In this document: in pieces, positions 21,772 to 34,900 of the stretch | Layout of the letters: every line of letters starts with the position of its first letter | Numbering within the stretch: position 1 is the stretch's first letter | Notes under the pieces: model-generated | Told to the model about the DNA's origin: nothing | What the model saw: the letters and a program-made list of their open reading frames with translations, nothing else | Databases searched by the model: none | Position numbers and translations under genes: made by a program | Origin: Laburnicola sp. R22_1 | Lineage: Eukaryota > Ascomycota > Dothideomycetes > Pleosporales > Didymosphaeriaceae | DNA: 64,000 nucleotides | NCBI GenBank assembly: GCA_014281115.1 | Contig: JACONQ010000006.1 | Location: forward strand, 1,426,001 to 1,490,000 | Reading direction: 5' to 3'

Positions 21772-22696
21772 ATGGTCGCAGACGCACTCATTTACCACCC
21801 TTCGGTGGCGCATTACTTGAAGTTTGTCGCGACGACGGGTATGTCATTCCTCCCACTTCATCGCTCCTCCTATACCGCATCTCCGCGCAGACCGCATCCC
21901 GCCCTTGGGACCTCCCCATAAGTATACTCGATGCTGACATGATAATAACTAGTCGGCCGCGACAAGGTCCTCCGTACACTGCAGTACTTCTCGCGCTTCC
22001 TCGCGTGGTATTTGTACCGCACGAACCACCCACAATCCTCGATTGCGCCTTTCGAGGCGACGAAGAAGCAGTTCGGCATGACGCGCAAGCTGATGCGCGT
22101 GGGCAAGTTCGTCGAGCACCTGAAGGCCGCGGCCATCGCGAGCGATGCGAAGAGCATGGACCCAGTGTTGAGGTATACAGCCGTGGGGAGGCAGTTGGGT
22201 TACGCGGGGTACATGTTGTTGGACAACGTCGCTGTGGTGAGTAACCATACGGGCCCTTTCATCTTTCTGTCCAGGATGGCTGTCGATGAATACGATAAGC
22301 AATCCACCTGCTAACAACCAACAGCTTGACGCAACCTCGATCTACAAGTTCAGCGCCTCGCAGCGCCTCCTCCGCGAAGGTTACCGCGCCTGGTTCACAG
22401 GCCTATCCTTCTCCATCACCTCCTCTCTCTACACCCTCTACCGCTTGCGCGACCGCTCTCTCCAGCTCTCCAGCTCCACCTCCCTTAAAGCCGCTGAAGC
22501 CGAGCCCGTCGTCGAAGCAAAGAAGGTGGCGCGCGAGGCCAACGCTGTGAAATTGCAGCTCATTAGTGATTTGTGCGATATCACTATTCCGGCGACGGCG
22601 CTGGGGTGGGCCAAGTTCGACGACGGGTTTGTGGGGTTGGCGGGGACGGTGAGCAGTTTGTTGGGTGTTTATGCGCAGTGGAAGAAGACTGCGTAG
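21772..22696 (+). CDS. PEX11: peroxin Pex11, peroxisomal membrane proliferation factor
   Basis: Exons 21772-21838, 21953-22236 and 22325-22696 give about 240 residues, the usual size. Pex11 drives elongation and division of peroxisomes at their membrane. The first exon encodes YHPSVAHYLKFVATT, continuing across intron 1 to VGRDKVLRTLQYFSRFLAWY, the amphipathic helix region of the family. KQFGMTRKLMRVGKFVEHLK and LGYAGYMLLDNVAVLDATSI follow. The C-terminal end LVGLAGTVSSLLGVYAQW-like hydrophobic segment is the conserved membrane anchor. Intron ends are GTATGT..CTAG and GTGAGT..ACAG and keep phase. Confidence 0.93.
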
Positions 22697-23650
22697 GGTG
22701 ATGAAGGTTGATGTAAAGGAGAGTTGGGATATTAGTGGATGTAAAGGAATGAGAGGTATAAATGTTGCCGCCTCGGTTGAATTGCTGATGTTTTCTTCGG
22801 AGGTTATTGCTTGGAGCTGCGGAGGTTCGTAATGTTCCCTTCGTGGGCTTGTTTATCTGTTTTGTATATGTGTTCGGGTGACCACTATGCTCTTATTTCA
22901 AGGTATTCTCATCATGTTTCTGTTGCTAGAGCATGCTCATCTTGATCGGCTCATTTGCTTTGAACTGCTATATCAGTAAAGTGGGCGCACAGAAGACACT
23001 GTCTTGAAGTCTAGGTACATAGTACATATACATTGTCCGCTGCCTATGTAATGAATCTTCCCATAGCCATCAATTCCAAAGGCCTTCCAGAATCCAAATC
23101 AAACCCTGACCCCCCCCCCTAACCCATACCCCAGCGTCCTCATCTAGCCCCGGGAATCCACACGACACCGCCCGGCCCAACACCACGCTAGCACGGTGCC
23201 TGCATCGCGCGCGCGCTTCCGCGACTGGCGTGTGTCCGCAAATACATGTCTGCCAATTGATTGACGAGCGACACGGATCCGGACTTCGGGCTTGCAGAAA
23301 TGGTTGTGGCGCGCACGTGGAGTGCGGGTAGACTAGGTGGTACTTAGGGCTTAGGTTGGGCGAGCGAGGGGATGGGGAGGCTGAAGGGGGGATTGGGTGA
23401 TTCATCGGGAAATGAGGGAAGATGGCGTAAGCAGGGTGAGTGAGCTTAACTTAGAAGGGTTAAATTCTCCAATAGTAGACAGAGTAGAAGGTAGAACCAG
23501 CGAGAAGCCGTGAAAAGCAGTAAACACCAATGAGAGTGTGAAGCTATATATACTCATTCTACAGCTTTGCCTAGGGTATCATGCGCAACAAAACCAAAAA
23601 AAAAACGACTCTTGAAATACACAGCGCAGCAGTAGCACCACATCACCACC
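22697..23650. other. convergent intergenic region
   Basis: About 950 bases between PEX11 (+) and the rhodopsin-domain gene (-). It contains a poly-C tract (about 23110), an A-rich tract (about 23595), and no recognised gene. Confidence 0.45.
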
Positions 23651-25249
23651 TCACTTCTCCATGGCTCTAATATGATCATACGGAATCTCCGCACGCTCCA
23701 CCGACGTCGTAAACGTCTGTTCTACGCCCCCAGGGCCTCCTCCCTTGGGCGCCCCCGCCTCAAAATCCGGAACCGCCCAGTCCTGCATGAATTTATTCTT
23801 GTACCGCGCGTGCGTATGATCAGGACTACTTTCCAGCCTGTCCGCGTTGTTGAACGACGAGAAGGAGCCGTGGAAGGATTGGTGCGTGAGATTGAGTTTC
23901 CGTTGGGATTCCTGCGACGAGCGGTGGCCGCTTAGGGTATTGTCTGAGGAGTCGGAAAGCTTGGTTCTATGCTTGTTGCTGCCGTTGTTCATCCGGTGAT
24001 GTCTATCGGTGTCTGGCTTGCCAAACATGCTTATCCTGCTAGTTCGACCGTCTGCGGTTCGGTCGTTTGTGACTTCTTCTTCGTCTTCGATGCCGGCGAA
24101 GCCTTTGCCTTGGTCGGCGAGGGCGTAGGTTTGGTCGACGCGTTCGGTGCGGATTTCGATTTCTTTGACGATGAGGATCTTGTTTGCGGCGAGGGAGGTG
24201 ACGAGCGGCCAGAAGATGGGGATCGAGGCCGTTAGGATGGCCATGTTGAGTTCGAGGGCGGAGAAGATGTAGACGATGGGGGTGGCGAAGGAGGGGTCGA
24301 AGACGGGGATGGTGCCGATGCGCCGGATGGAGAGAGCGATGACGCGGGCGACGGAGAGGATGACGGCGCTGGTGTTGTGTTAGCGAATGGTGGATTTACT
24401 TGACGGCTTGACGCTTACATCCCGCCTAGGGTAAAAAGAGCAATGAGACCCGTCCTTGTCTTGCCGCTCATCCTCAACTTTCGAATGAAGGGTACTGGGA
24501 GAGCTAGTATAAGCGTGTCGAGAAGCATGTTGCTAGAAGCATGCCCTATCCAGGTGGCGAAAAACTCATTGGGGTTCTTGCTACCCCAGCCTACGCATCT
24601 TCCGGAGAGGGTGAAGTCCCAATTCTTCGCGACTGGAGTGCAAGAGAAGATGGCCAGAAGACCAAAGGTCAAACCCCAACAGGCTACTAAGATGATCATG
24701 CCCCATGTTATTTTCCTCGCGGCCTCGGTACGTCCTTGGAAAAGACGGAGATATTGCGCAAGGATAGACAGCTTGATGAATGTTGTGCTGAGCGAGTATA
24801 GAAGGTTGGAAGCCCATATGTACTAATCTTGGGTTAGAATGGTCTCTGAACAAGCGTGGACGAGCTGACCTTGAAGTATTGCATCTTGGTGTAATCGTCC
24901 AGTGTCCAGAAATGCTTACCCAATCCTTCCGAAGGCACTAGATAGTCGGTGAGTACGATGTATATCTGGATAAGGCGTAGTAGACCTACTGTGACATGTT
25001 ATAATTGAGGCGGCAACACATGAAGCACCGGCCAGAACAACGAACATGTCGTCCCAGCCCCATATCCTCTCTTTGAATCGTACAAATAGTCGTAGACAGA
25101 CAGCCAACGTCGTGACACACTGGGATAAGCAATCAGATAGAGATCTCCAATATGGGCAAAATACTCACCAGAAACGTGACAACGACACCAATGATCGTTT
25201 CCGGTCTGTTGGAAAGAGGAAGATGTGAGCTATCCTCTAACATGGACAT
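23651..25249 (-). CDS. rhodopsin-domain integral membrane protein (fungal 7-TM, SAT4/PTH11-like family)
   Basis: This multi-exon gene starts at MSMLEDSSHLPLSNRPETII (ATG 25249). Readable segments, in order: GVVVTFL; CVTTLAVCLRLFVRFKERIW then GWDDMFVVLAGA; KHFWTLDDYTKMQYFK; YIWASNLLYSLSTTFIKLSI then LAQYLRLFQG; WGMIILVACWGLTFGLLAIF then SCTPVAKNWDF and CVG; TLILALPVPFIRKLRMSGKT; SVARVIALSIRRIG; and MAILTASIPIFWPLV. CLRLFVR..WGWDD, YxWAxxxLY..FIKLSIL and LPVPxIRKLxM are signatures of this family. The C-terminal ~160 residues are hydrophilic and Ser/His-rich, presumably cytosolic. The number of introns (about five) is inferred; ends are approximate except the start and stop. Ligand and pathway are unknown. 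Confidence 0.8.
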
Positions 25250-28200
25250 TTTGAACAGTTGAATCTAAAACCACCGCCAGCAGCCGGAATATGTCCAAGT
25301 AGACAGCAACAAGAACACGCAAGAGAAAGCACCTTCCAGTGTAAAAGCTACAAGCGAAGGCCTCTCCACATCTCGATTCGAAATAGACTGTTTTGTGGGA
25401 GTATAAGGTAGTCTAGTGAACGTTTGTAACGAACGACGATTAGGCTCGAGGACAGTGGAGACGGCGGATATTATAAGACGAGGCGGAACATGGCACGCGG
25501 ATAGTGCGCCGGGGAAACCAAGTTTAAAGCAGGGGATTCTTTTGCAAGCGTCACAGCGGCCCGTTCGTTTGGGTTAGCAACGCTGTTGTATGTACAGGCC
25601 CTGGCGGATTCCGCGCGGGATGACTGTGCACTCACTCTCCAGTGCCCTGACCACCACTGGGATGGCACCTGGCGATCAGGATGGCACTAAAACAGTTTGC
25701 ATCGTCCATCCTTGGGTAAATAGATAGTCACATTTGTTCGTAAGTTGTCGCCCAACCACTTGAGCTTTTGTTGAGAAGCAACATCTTTCGCCCCGGGTTT
25801 CGTTCTCAAATGACCTTTCTTCCGCCGTCTCCGAGTCCCTCTTACAAGTCCGGCACGGCGTTGAGGGAAAATCATCCCCACATTTCCTTGGACGCTTGAG
25901 ACATGATCCCGCAGAGTCTAGCCAGGGCAGGATTTCCCCCTGTCAAGCGCGAGATAAGCGTGACTCGTTCCTATGTGGTAGGTCGGGCGAGACTGTGCAG
26001 AAAAGGCCCAAGACGGTGTGGGAAAGTACCTGGTCGGACACCCATCCCATTCTCCATGTCCAGCTTTGTAGGTGACACTAACTTGTTTCGCCGTAGAGGC
26101 GCATGTTGGCCGTGACTGAATGCAGCATCGCCGCATGGAAATGCAAGATGCAACGTGCGGTCAGGTCCCTGCATCACACGCGTCTGTCTGCTCCTCTAGA
26201 AGCGATCAACGAGCTAACTCCAGCAAAAGCGAAGTCCACAAACTCCACTGGTACGCTGCAGCGCTTCCACTGCGCTGCCCGTCGGCAATCTCTCCGTGCT
26301 TTTGCCTTGTTGACTGGCTATAAAGTTCCGCATGGTGGCAACGCTGAAAGACGTACAAAGGTAAAAAGGGTAAGGTGACACAAAATCTGCAGATCCGCGG
26401 CGGGGCACCCCGTACGCCATACAAGATGGCAACGTTGCTGCAGAGGGCAATTTATTTTGGAAGTCCGACTAGAACTCAACGGCGCGCATTGGTGTGTGTG
26501 TGTTCGGTCCGACAATTCGCTGCAGTTGGTGGTATTTTCACACTGCAGCTAGCCGAAGTCAGTGGGGCACGACTCGAACTATAATATACATAGTAAGAAG
26601 TCGTATGTCTATCACAGTAAGCAGACGCACGAAGGCGTTCACAAGACCGGACACCTAGGTATTGGACATGAAATAATGTGCATTCTCCAGGGCATGAAAC
26701 GATATAACAAATGGTACCAATAAGGAAGGCGCGGTTAGCGCATCTTGAAGGCGTGTGACAGTGTCGGCACGAATGTGAATGGCTGCAGCCGGGATGGCTT
26801 TGGGGATCAGCAGGATGAGAAGAGAAGGTGTGTGGGGTTTTGAGACAAACCGTACGCCGTTCCAGACGATCAATTGATGACGACGCTTGTGAGGGGTACG
26901 GAAGACGCGGCGATCATACATTTCTGCTGATGATCCATATCCATATCCATGATGAAATGAAAATACAGGCTGCAGTTCTCTGTTTGCTCTCTCAGAAAAG
27001 GCGTACCTATCACAGTAGACTGTACTCTGTGTGTGAGGGTGGATGAACACTCAATCCGGTCGCGGATTTTTCTACTTCGTGCGCAGGCCGCGTCACGTTC
27101 TTGTCTTCAACTTCAACTTTAGTATCCGTGGACCATAGTACACCGTAATCGACTACCTCATCAGTCGACTACCTCATCGGCATAAGGGGCTAATTTGCAC
27201 GTGCTAACAAACAGTCCCTAGCCTAACCTGTCTCGCTGCTTTGCCTTTTTTTAATGCGTTTTTAGCACACCCACAGCTTTCTCTTACAGCGTTGTACCAT
27301 ATACCAAAAGGTCTGCGATGTTTCTCTTCCTAATCACAGTAGACATCGCATTCGGGGTTCCAACCGTAAGCGAGCGGGACATTCTTCCTTGATTTCGGAC
27401 TAACAACTTCTCGGACTAGCGACTTCATCAACGGCGAGAACGAAGAACGAACGCAACATCAACACTTATGATGCAGTTGTGGTGCGTTTCCAGATAAACA
27501 TCGATGACAGCCTCGCGATGCACACGAGGCGCTATGCCATCGAACCACTGGCTGCTGCCGCGACTACCTACCTCCCTACGCTAACCGTACGGTTGTGCGT
27601 ACCCCTGATATTTCGCAAAATCCCCGCGTATAGCGTACGGGCTATGTCGCATACGAGACATGCTTTATTACCCTGAATCATTTCGTTTTGTTTTAGCGAC
27701 CCTTGTATCGTTCGCCGCGTTATACGCTGAACTGAAAGATGCGCAAGATCGATATTCTTTTCTGTATCCCAAGCGGACAACAAACCACTAACCAAGAGAA
27801 GCAAGAACCAGCCTAAAATACGCACTCCATCAACTGTAATCCTGTAATCTTACCCACGCTACGCTTACATACACCCCTACCACCCAATCAAACCACATAT
27901 CCTCAAACACAATCCTCCCTCACGTATCCTATACAATACTACCCACAACCCCAGCACCAACCCCCAATCCCGTCGCCGCATCCTTCCGTCACACCAAGAC
28001 CCACCACCCATCTGCTACCGTAGCGTCCGCGCAAAGCCAGAAAAGGGGTGCCTGATTCTCAAGTTTCGACACCTCACAACCCTGCTACCTACCCGGTGAT
28101 GGCAGCTATGCTCCCAACCTTTACAATACCAAATCTTCCACGGAAGAAACACCACCGTTCGACCCGTGTCAAGCCGTCTTCAAGCCTCAAGACAACCTAC

Positions 28201-28700
28201 CTACCTATGCCGAGTACACACTCCATCCAAACGCCGGCGACAATCAGCGGGAAAAAGAAAAACAGGACCAGAAGTCCCACCATCCCGACCCATCTGCCGA
28301 AAATCTCCGACGAGATAGCCCGTGCGTGCGTGCGTGCGCGGAGGGCTACCTTCTACCGCCGCCCCTTGAGGAAATTTCCTTACTTAGTTTGTTACAATCC
28401 CTGCCTCGGCGGCATATAACAGCGGAACGTGTATAATAAATACTGATAGTCGGCTCAGGCTGTTGTAGCGGATGGCTTGTGGGCACTATAGCGGTGTTAT
28501 AGACGGTAAGAGGATACAGTTAGGGGTAATGACCCGTGTTGGATTTGCCTGTGGTCGGGTGTTAGATGCGCTATACGGTAATATGGATAGTCGCCAACGC
28601 GGGTCTTTTTTTAATGGATACCTACCAGGCTCGCGGTTATAGAATATTGATACAACACCGATAGTAGCATTCGCGAGGCAGAAATCGCGCAATGACTTCA
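25250..28700. other. long gene-poor region
   Basis: About 3.4 kb with many short frames on both strands but none with family motifs, domain-like composition or a credible start. The longest (26655-27050 minus; 28048-28419 plus, Pro/Thr/Ser-rich) are not convincing. It includes dispersed repeat copy B near 27245-27335 and a GTGCGTGCGTGCGTGC tract at about 28322. It may hold heavily decayed genes. Confidence 0.4.
27245..27335 (+). repeat. dispersed repeat, copy B
   Basis: About 85 bases align with copy C (42912-42998): both share AGCGTTTTT/TGCGTTTTT, ACAGCTTTCT, ACAGCGTT and the TACC..GCG core. No terminal inverted repeats are evident. Confidence 0.6.
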
Positions 28701-28760
28701 TACCGATAATGGAGCTCGATTATAGAGTACAATCGGAGAGGCAAGAACCCTCTCGCATCC

Positions 28761-28914
28761 GAATATGCAAAACGCCGTCTCCCCGAATCCTTTCGAATCC
28801 GAATATGCAAAACGCCGTCTTCCCAAATCCTTTCATATCGAATATGCAAAACGCCGTCTCCCCCGAATCCTTTCGAATCCAAATATGCAAAACGCTGTCT
28901 TCGCAAACCCATGC
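28761..28914 (+). repeat. minisatellite, ~40-bp unit, four copies
   Basis: Units start at 28761, 28801, 28840 and 28881 (40, 39, 41 and ~34 bp). Each begins GAATATGCAAAACGCCGTCT (the last AAATATGCAAAACGCTGTCT). It ends ~60 bases downstream of the DNMT5-like stop codon at 28974. A (CAA)n/ACAACAATACATAAAA tract follows at 28915-28970. Confidence 0.9.
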
Positions 28915-28973
28915 AACAACAATACATAAAAACAACAATACATAAAAACAACAACAACAACAACAACACCAAA

Positions 28974-31900
28974 TCACTCCTCATCATTCTCAAACGTCTC
29001 CGAAAAGTTAATCAGCGACGTGAACCTCTCCGGCTCCTCCTGCACACCCATCGTCATCCTCAGATCCGCATCGTCCACCCAAGAAACCGGCACGAGCGCC
29101 ATCTCACCATCTTTATTCCTGATTAACCTGGTCTTCTGGCTCTTCTCGAGCGGCATCGCAGGCAAGCGCATAGGAGATTCCGGATCTGTGATGCCGTCCT
29201 TGCGCTTGTGGCGATGTTCGAGGATGTCGACGTCGATGGTGCGTAGTGCGACGAAGTGGTAGATGTGAACCTTCTTTGTTTGGCCATAGCGACGAGATCG
29301 GGCAATGGCTTGCGCCATGGCGGAATTGTATTCGTACTGGCTCTTGACAAGGACCGGGGAGACGAACATTACGTGGTTGGCGTTGTAGAGGTTACTATGC
29401 AGGCGTTAGTATGGCGTGCAGCACATGTGAAGAAGATGACTTACACTCCAGCGGCTGACTCGTCCATTAGGTTCAAGATAAGCACTTTGACCCTATCCTT
29501 TTTGCTCTCTGGATGTTTGAACTCCTCGATGGCTTTGGCGGGATCATTAAAACTCGGCGTTAGATAAGAAATGTCATGATGCTGGAAAAGCTCTTCCAAA
29601 TCATCGATCGTCCGGTCGTTCGGTGCAAATACAAGACCTTGATCATTGGCAGGAATCTCTTTGATGGCACTGGTAATGGCGTCCATTTTACGCCCGAAGC
29701 TTCTGCGTCCAATTTGCTCTTTAGTTGAACCGAGTAGGGTGACTTTGATCAGGTCAATGGCCGGCACAACTGTGTTGCAAGTGGGCACGACACAGGTTTC
29801 GTTATCTCCCCGGGTTTCCAGGCAGCGCTTGCAGGCGAGGTGAGCGCAGTGCGATGTCAGGTAAAGATCGGAGACGGTCGCCATGCACACACACTCCGGA
29901 GCATCACATTTCCTGGCCATGCTCGAGTCTTCGCATAGGTATGTCAGGAGTTCCCGTACTTGCTTAACGAATCGTTCGGATCTGATATTCCGGGCGAGCC
30001 GCGAGGAAGAATCGCGGAGATCTGACATCAACTTTTTGGCGTTCTTTACCTTCTCAGGTAACTTCAGTCCTCTCAGCTCCTGGAACCCACCGGACGTTGG
30101 GACTTTCCTGGCATTTTTCAACAAGTGATAAATCTCCTTGGTAGCCTGTTCATCACCTAGCCAGTTGTGCGTGCTGATATCGGCCGTGAAGCTGTCATAT
30201 AGTTTCTGGACCGTAGTTTCGTCCTTGGCGGCCTTCTTTTCATCAAGCGGCCTCAGGCCCTTGAATCCGTTCTGCTTGTGGCCTTCAAACCCCCGCATGA
30301 GCTTCACAACTGCCTCTTTAGTCTTGCGGTGCTGGTCTTGTCGTTCCTGTATCAACGTCTGCAAACCTGACTCATTGTCCTGCGTCTCGTAACGCAGAGC
30401 GGATGCTAGCAAATCATCTTCCGCAGTCTCAGAGTAATCTAAGTTTGAGCTTAGCCTGCTAGTGTCTTCTTTGTTCTTCGACTTTTTCAATTCCATCCGC
30501 CGTGAGATGAAATGGTGCGAACGTTCCAGGTAGACAGCGTTGTGCGCGACATCCAATTCGACGGTCCGCAACTCCTTAGAACAAGCAACGTGCTCCAAGG
30601 ATGCTTCGTTCTGTCGTACGAACTGGTCCAGAAATTCCTGAGCACGTTCATGACGTGCTTCATGCCATTGATGTGACATAGTTTCCGTCTTTGAAAGAAA
30701 TCTTTCCACAACGGTTTGATACTCGCCCAGGAATTCCTCAAGCTGCGTTCGTCTTCCGGCTCCGTCACCGTCGGTATATCTTCCAAGTCGAAGCCCAAGG
30801 AAGGACGCCATATTGTCCACGTCAGTAAAGTTGCTCAATGCAGGTGTTCCCGAGAGCACCCATCGTTTGTGCGCAGCAATTTTTGTAATACCGACTTTCG
30901 CTAACAGGTTAGTCTGAGCGTTCTTGTAGTCTCTCTTTTGGTGGGCATTCAGGTAGTGGTACTCATCGACCACGATCCTGTTGAAGCGAAACAAATGTAG
31001 CAGAGGTACGGGACGTAGACCTGCGCCGCAAGACTTCCGCTTCTGCTGAGACTTGACGTCGGGCTTCTTGTTCTTCTTGTCAATGTCTTGTGTGGATCCG
31101 TAAGATTGATATTTGCTGCCGTGCCGCAGCTTCACCGGTAATCTTGCCTGGAATTCTGGTTGTTTCAAACGCTGTTCCAGCACATGAGGTGTGTTTTGCT
31201 GGAACAACTCATAGCCATTCTGCTGAAGGTCAGAGAGTCGAGCTGGAATTTCCAGGTTGACTTCGTCCATCCACGTGTCAAAGGCGCGACAACTAGTAGC
31301 CCGATATTTAGAAGAGCTAGAGGTAGCTGGCTCGGGCATGGCAGCGAAATGGGCAAGGTGAGCAATGTATTCACTGTCCGCCAGGACAGCCCATGACACA
31401 ATAATAACCCTACTTGCTCGCACCTCTGTAAGAGTTAGGCGTTGCAGCTCAGCGAAGTCTTTGATCAACAGGATGTTAAAGAGCTTGTACTGTTCTTCGC
31501 CTAGAAACTTTTCAAACTCCGTCTGCCACTGTATAGCAATATGGGGCGGACAGACAATGAGGGTGGCTGCCGTGTCGAACAAGCCAGGCGTCTGGCTCTT
31601 TAAAGATGAATTCCGATCCATTATAGCTTCGGCTGTCCCATACTCCTCGAATTCACTCTGAATCAGAGCAACAGTGGTAACCGTCTTCCCAAAGGAAGGC
31701 AAGTCTGCGAGCACACCTCCACGCACTGTCACAGCCGCTCGAGCGCGAGCTTCAACTCTCCATCTTAGACCAACATCAATGGCTTCTTCATCCTCCGTCA
31801 TGGTAAAGATGACGCCGGACTCTTGGGCACGCATCCATGTGAGAGCACGAGGTTGAGCGCCACGGAGTTCGTGTTCGAGCCTGAGAGGTCCGGAATAAGG

Positions 31901-34900
31901 AACGTCGGTGGCATTACTCTGCAATCGAAAACATGGAAACCGCACAGGAGCTGTATCTTTATGGTCGGTTGAGAGTCTCCAATCTGTGTTCACGGGCCCA
32001 GTTTCAATGGCCTGTCTGGTCCGAATGAATCTACTCCTCGCGCGGTGCGCTAACGAAGATATGTTGACACCGACCTCAATGCGCGTTTCTCCGTTGCCAG
32101 AACTTGGCTCAACATGAAAGATCGGGTGGCGAGTTTTGATTCCGCGTTCGAATATCGCTGCTGCTTCGGGATCCTCACGCGCTGTAGCCACTCCGTCATC
32201 ATTTACATTCCACAAAAGACGCGGGTAGGCCGGTGCACAGGAGCACTCCGATTGTGAGCCAATGTCAACAGACTGCCATTCCGCAAGTTTAGGTGCGGAT
32301 GCCACCTGGATCAACGCCCATGAATAATCCGAGAAGTTCTTTATGGGAAGGGATTCAGGAATTTGGACTTCCAAAACGGAGATAGCATGGGCGCAGGCGT
32401 CTCGGAGGTCGGTACCCGGCGAAATCTTTGTCAACACCCGGACGCGAAGCGTAATGTTGGGCGATTTCAAGACCAAATTAGCTGCACGCTTCCACAATCC
32501 TTCCGATATCGCTCGATTGGTCGTCTGCTCATTAGTATCGCTAGGGTTCCACGGTCGCCAGGAGGGATCCAGATGAGCAATACGCTCACGATATTCTCCA
32601 TAGTGTTTCGTGGTGCAGTCCTGACTGAAAACAAAGGCATCGTTGTTGTCTTCGCCAATAAGATTTGGATCGAGAAACAGGTAGAGCGGAGGCCCATGCG
32701 ATCTCTTGTACATACTGTCACCAGCAGTGCCACAGTACGGGAGGAGGTCAAAATCTCCAGTAAGAGCGCGTAGGAGTGGTTCGTAGTCTCCACCGGATGA
32801 GCTCGTATCTTTAGCGGTACTGCGAATATGAAGCCGAACGGGCGTAAGCTCTGACTGGAAATCAGGAAGACCCAAGCGGTTTCTCCAAGCCCGGATGGTT
32901 TCGGACGAGCCGCGAATACTTAGAGGGTGACTGCGTGCCGAAGGAACAAATATTTCCCATTCAGGAGATAGAAGAGAATCTTTAACCAAGCCGCGTGCGA
33001 CGGGGTTGTTCTCGAGCATCTTCCGTAGGGCGCTATTTCCCGGGAGCTTGGGCGAGCAATGAATGAACAGACGCCACTGAAGATTCTCACCAATGGAGAG
33101 TTCCAAGACAGCTTCAGTCGACACATACGATACTTTCCAGGCGTTATCGTGTCTTGCAAAGTCTGCAATGCAGAATTGCCGGGACTGGATGTTGGCTTCA
33201 GCTACTCGCTTAGCAAATGCTTTGCCGAGCTCGTCGCTCGGTTTATGAGAGACGGACTGGAAGACGTCCCAGAAATCCTTGAAAACGACGCGCGGAGGCA
33301 GCTTCAATCTCCATTTGCTCACAAACTCGCCCGGAGTCTGTCCTCGAAGGCTCGTCTCGATTTTTTGCTCGTACACATGTTTTGGCTTTCCAGCACATTT
33401 CGCACAGGCGGTGTGTCCACACGCTGAGCATTTGTGGACCAACACAACGCACATCTGTTGCTGATTTTCGCAACTGCACAGTCGTGAACTTAGCTTTGCG
33501 TCCTGAAGGAGAGCCTCTGTGTCTACATCAGCAATAGCAACTTGACACGTAGAGTCCGTCACTGGTCCTGCCTCCACAAGCTGATTGTCCAAATGCGATG
33601 TTTTCCCTTCCGTCAGTAACCCCTGTAGCTTTGAAGGTAGAGACTGGTCCAAGAATTTAGACCCGCATATGAGCGCAGCAATCAGGGACGAGCCAATGAC
33701 GGTTGTCGACATTGCATTCCCTGCGAGGTCTTGACAATCTGCTTGTGATTCACGGGCCAAGATGATCTCGTCCCGAGGCATGCCCTGCAATGTCAAAAGC
33801 TCCACGCCGTTGAGAGGTCGGTGCCGACTGCTAACGTATAGGCAGCCTTTGGGAGTGATGCACGGCACCAACCCCATATCCCCTCGAGAGCGGCGGTCGG
33901 AATTCTGACTGACATCCCATATCATCATTTTGAACCTGGCGTCGATGCCGTCCTTGGCTTCTCTTAGGTAGGCAACCTCCATATCATCGTGGACGCGCGT
34001 GGATTGAGATTTGAACCATTTACGATCGGCGCAATCGAGTAGCCTAAGTGGTCATTAGCAACAGCAAGTTTGCTTTTGATAGTTACATCGATCACTTACT
34101 ATAGCGTACCGTTTTCATTCCATCCGGTGAGTGGTCTCCCAGACCCAAGACCAAGCTCGTGTCGAAGATGATCATATCGGAGTTTGCTCAGTTCCCATGT
34201 TGTCTCGGAGGCGAGGGGGGGATGGTCGACAGGATTGCGTGGCATGTGAGCGACAAATGCTTCGTAAGGGCTACTGCATTTTCTCCGCATCTGTTTCATA
34301 GTGTCTGCCCAGTCAACCACAGCTTTGCTCACGTCTTCGCCGAACGCTTTTCGTTCGATTGCAATCATATACATGCGTTCGCGCGTCTGGGGTAAGACAT
34401 AGTCTTTGGTATCGCAGTACAGCCATGCGGCCGCATAACCAATGTCAGCCCATTGAGACACAAGGTCCTCCCAAGTCGCAGCCTTGCTTTTCACATTCTC
34501 GAGTAGTACGATCCTGGGTCGGAATCGCTCTGCGTAGCTGTAAAGTGCCCTCCAGGTATCGCCTGATTCGCCATGCTCGTTGTGTGACTTCTTGAAACGA
34601 TTCAGGCCAGACAAGTCTTTGCAGACGAAGCCCTAACAATTCCGCCGGTTAGTGAAAGTCTCTTCAAGTTTGCAGTCCAAGCTTGCTTACCCCTATCAGA
34701 AAGTCCAAGTGCCCCGGTATAACTTCTTCCGCACCGTAGGCAGTCGTTGCAGTTGTGGCTGTATGTGGAATAAACTGCAGACAATCCTGAAAGATGATCC
34801 TGGGATCGCTATTGCGTGCGATGAACGCCTGCTTGTTGGGATCAATCTCTGCGCTGAATTCGTGAATGAAATTGAGACGGTCTGGAATGAGCACCCGCTT

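Noticed and set aside
25900..26600. Overlapping 60-90 codon frames on both strands
   Set aside because: No motif, no splice-consistent model and no composition signal.
28761..28914. Regular ~40-bp repeats with AT/GC alternation, superficially CRISPR-like
   Set aside because: The units are contiguous with no variable spacers, and this is a eukaryotic locus; it is a minisatellite.
29441..34614. Reading the DNMT5 region as separate genes (a methyltransferase and a SNF2 helicase)
   Set aside because: Introns with consensus ends join them, and motif X of the methyltransferase lies at the start of the helicase exon.
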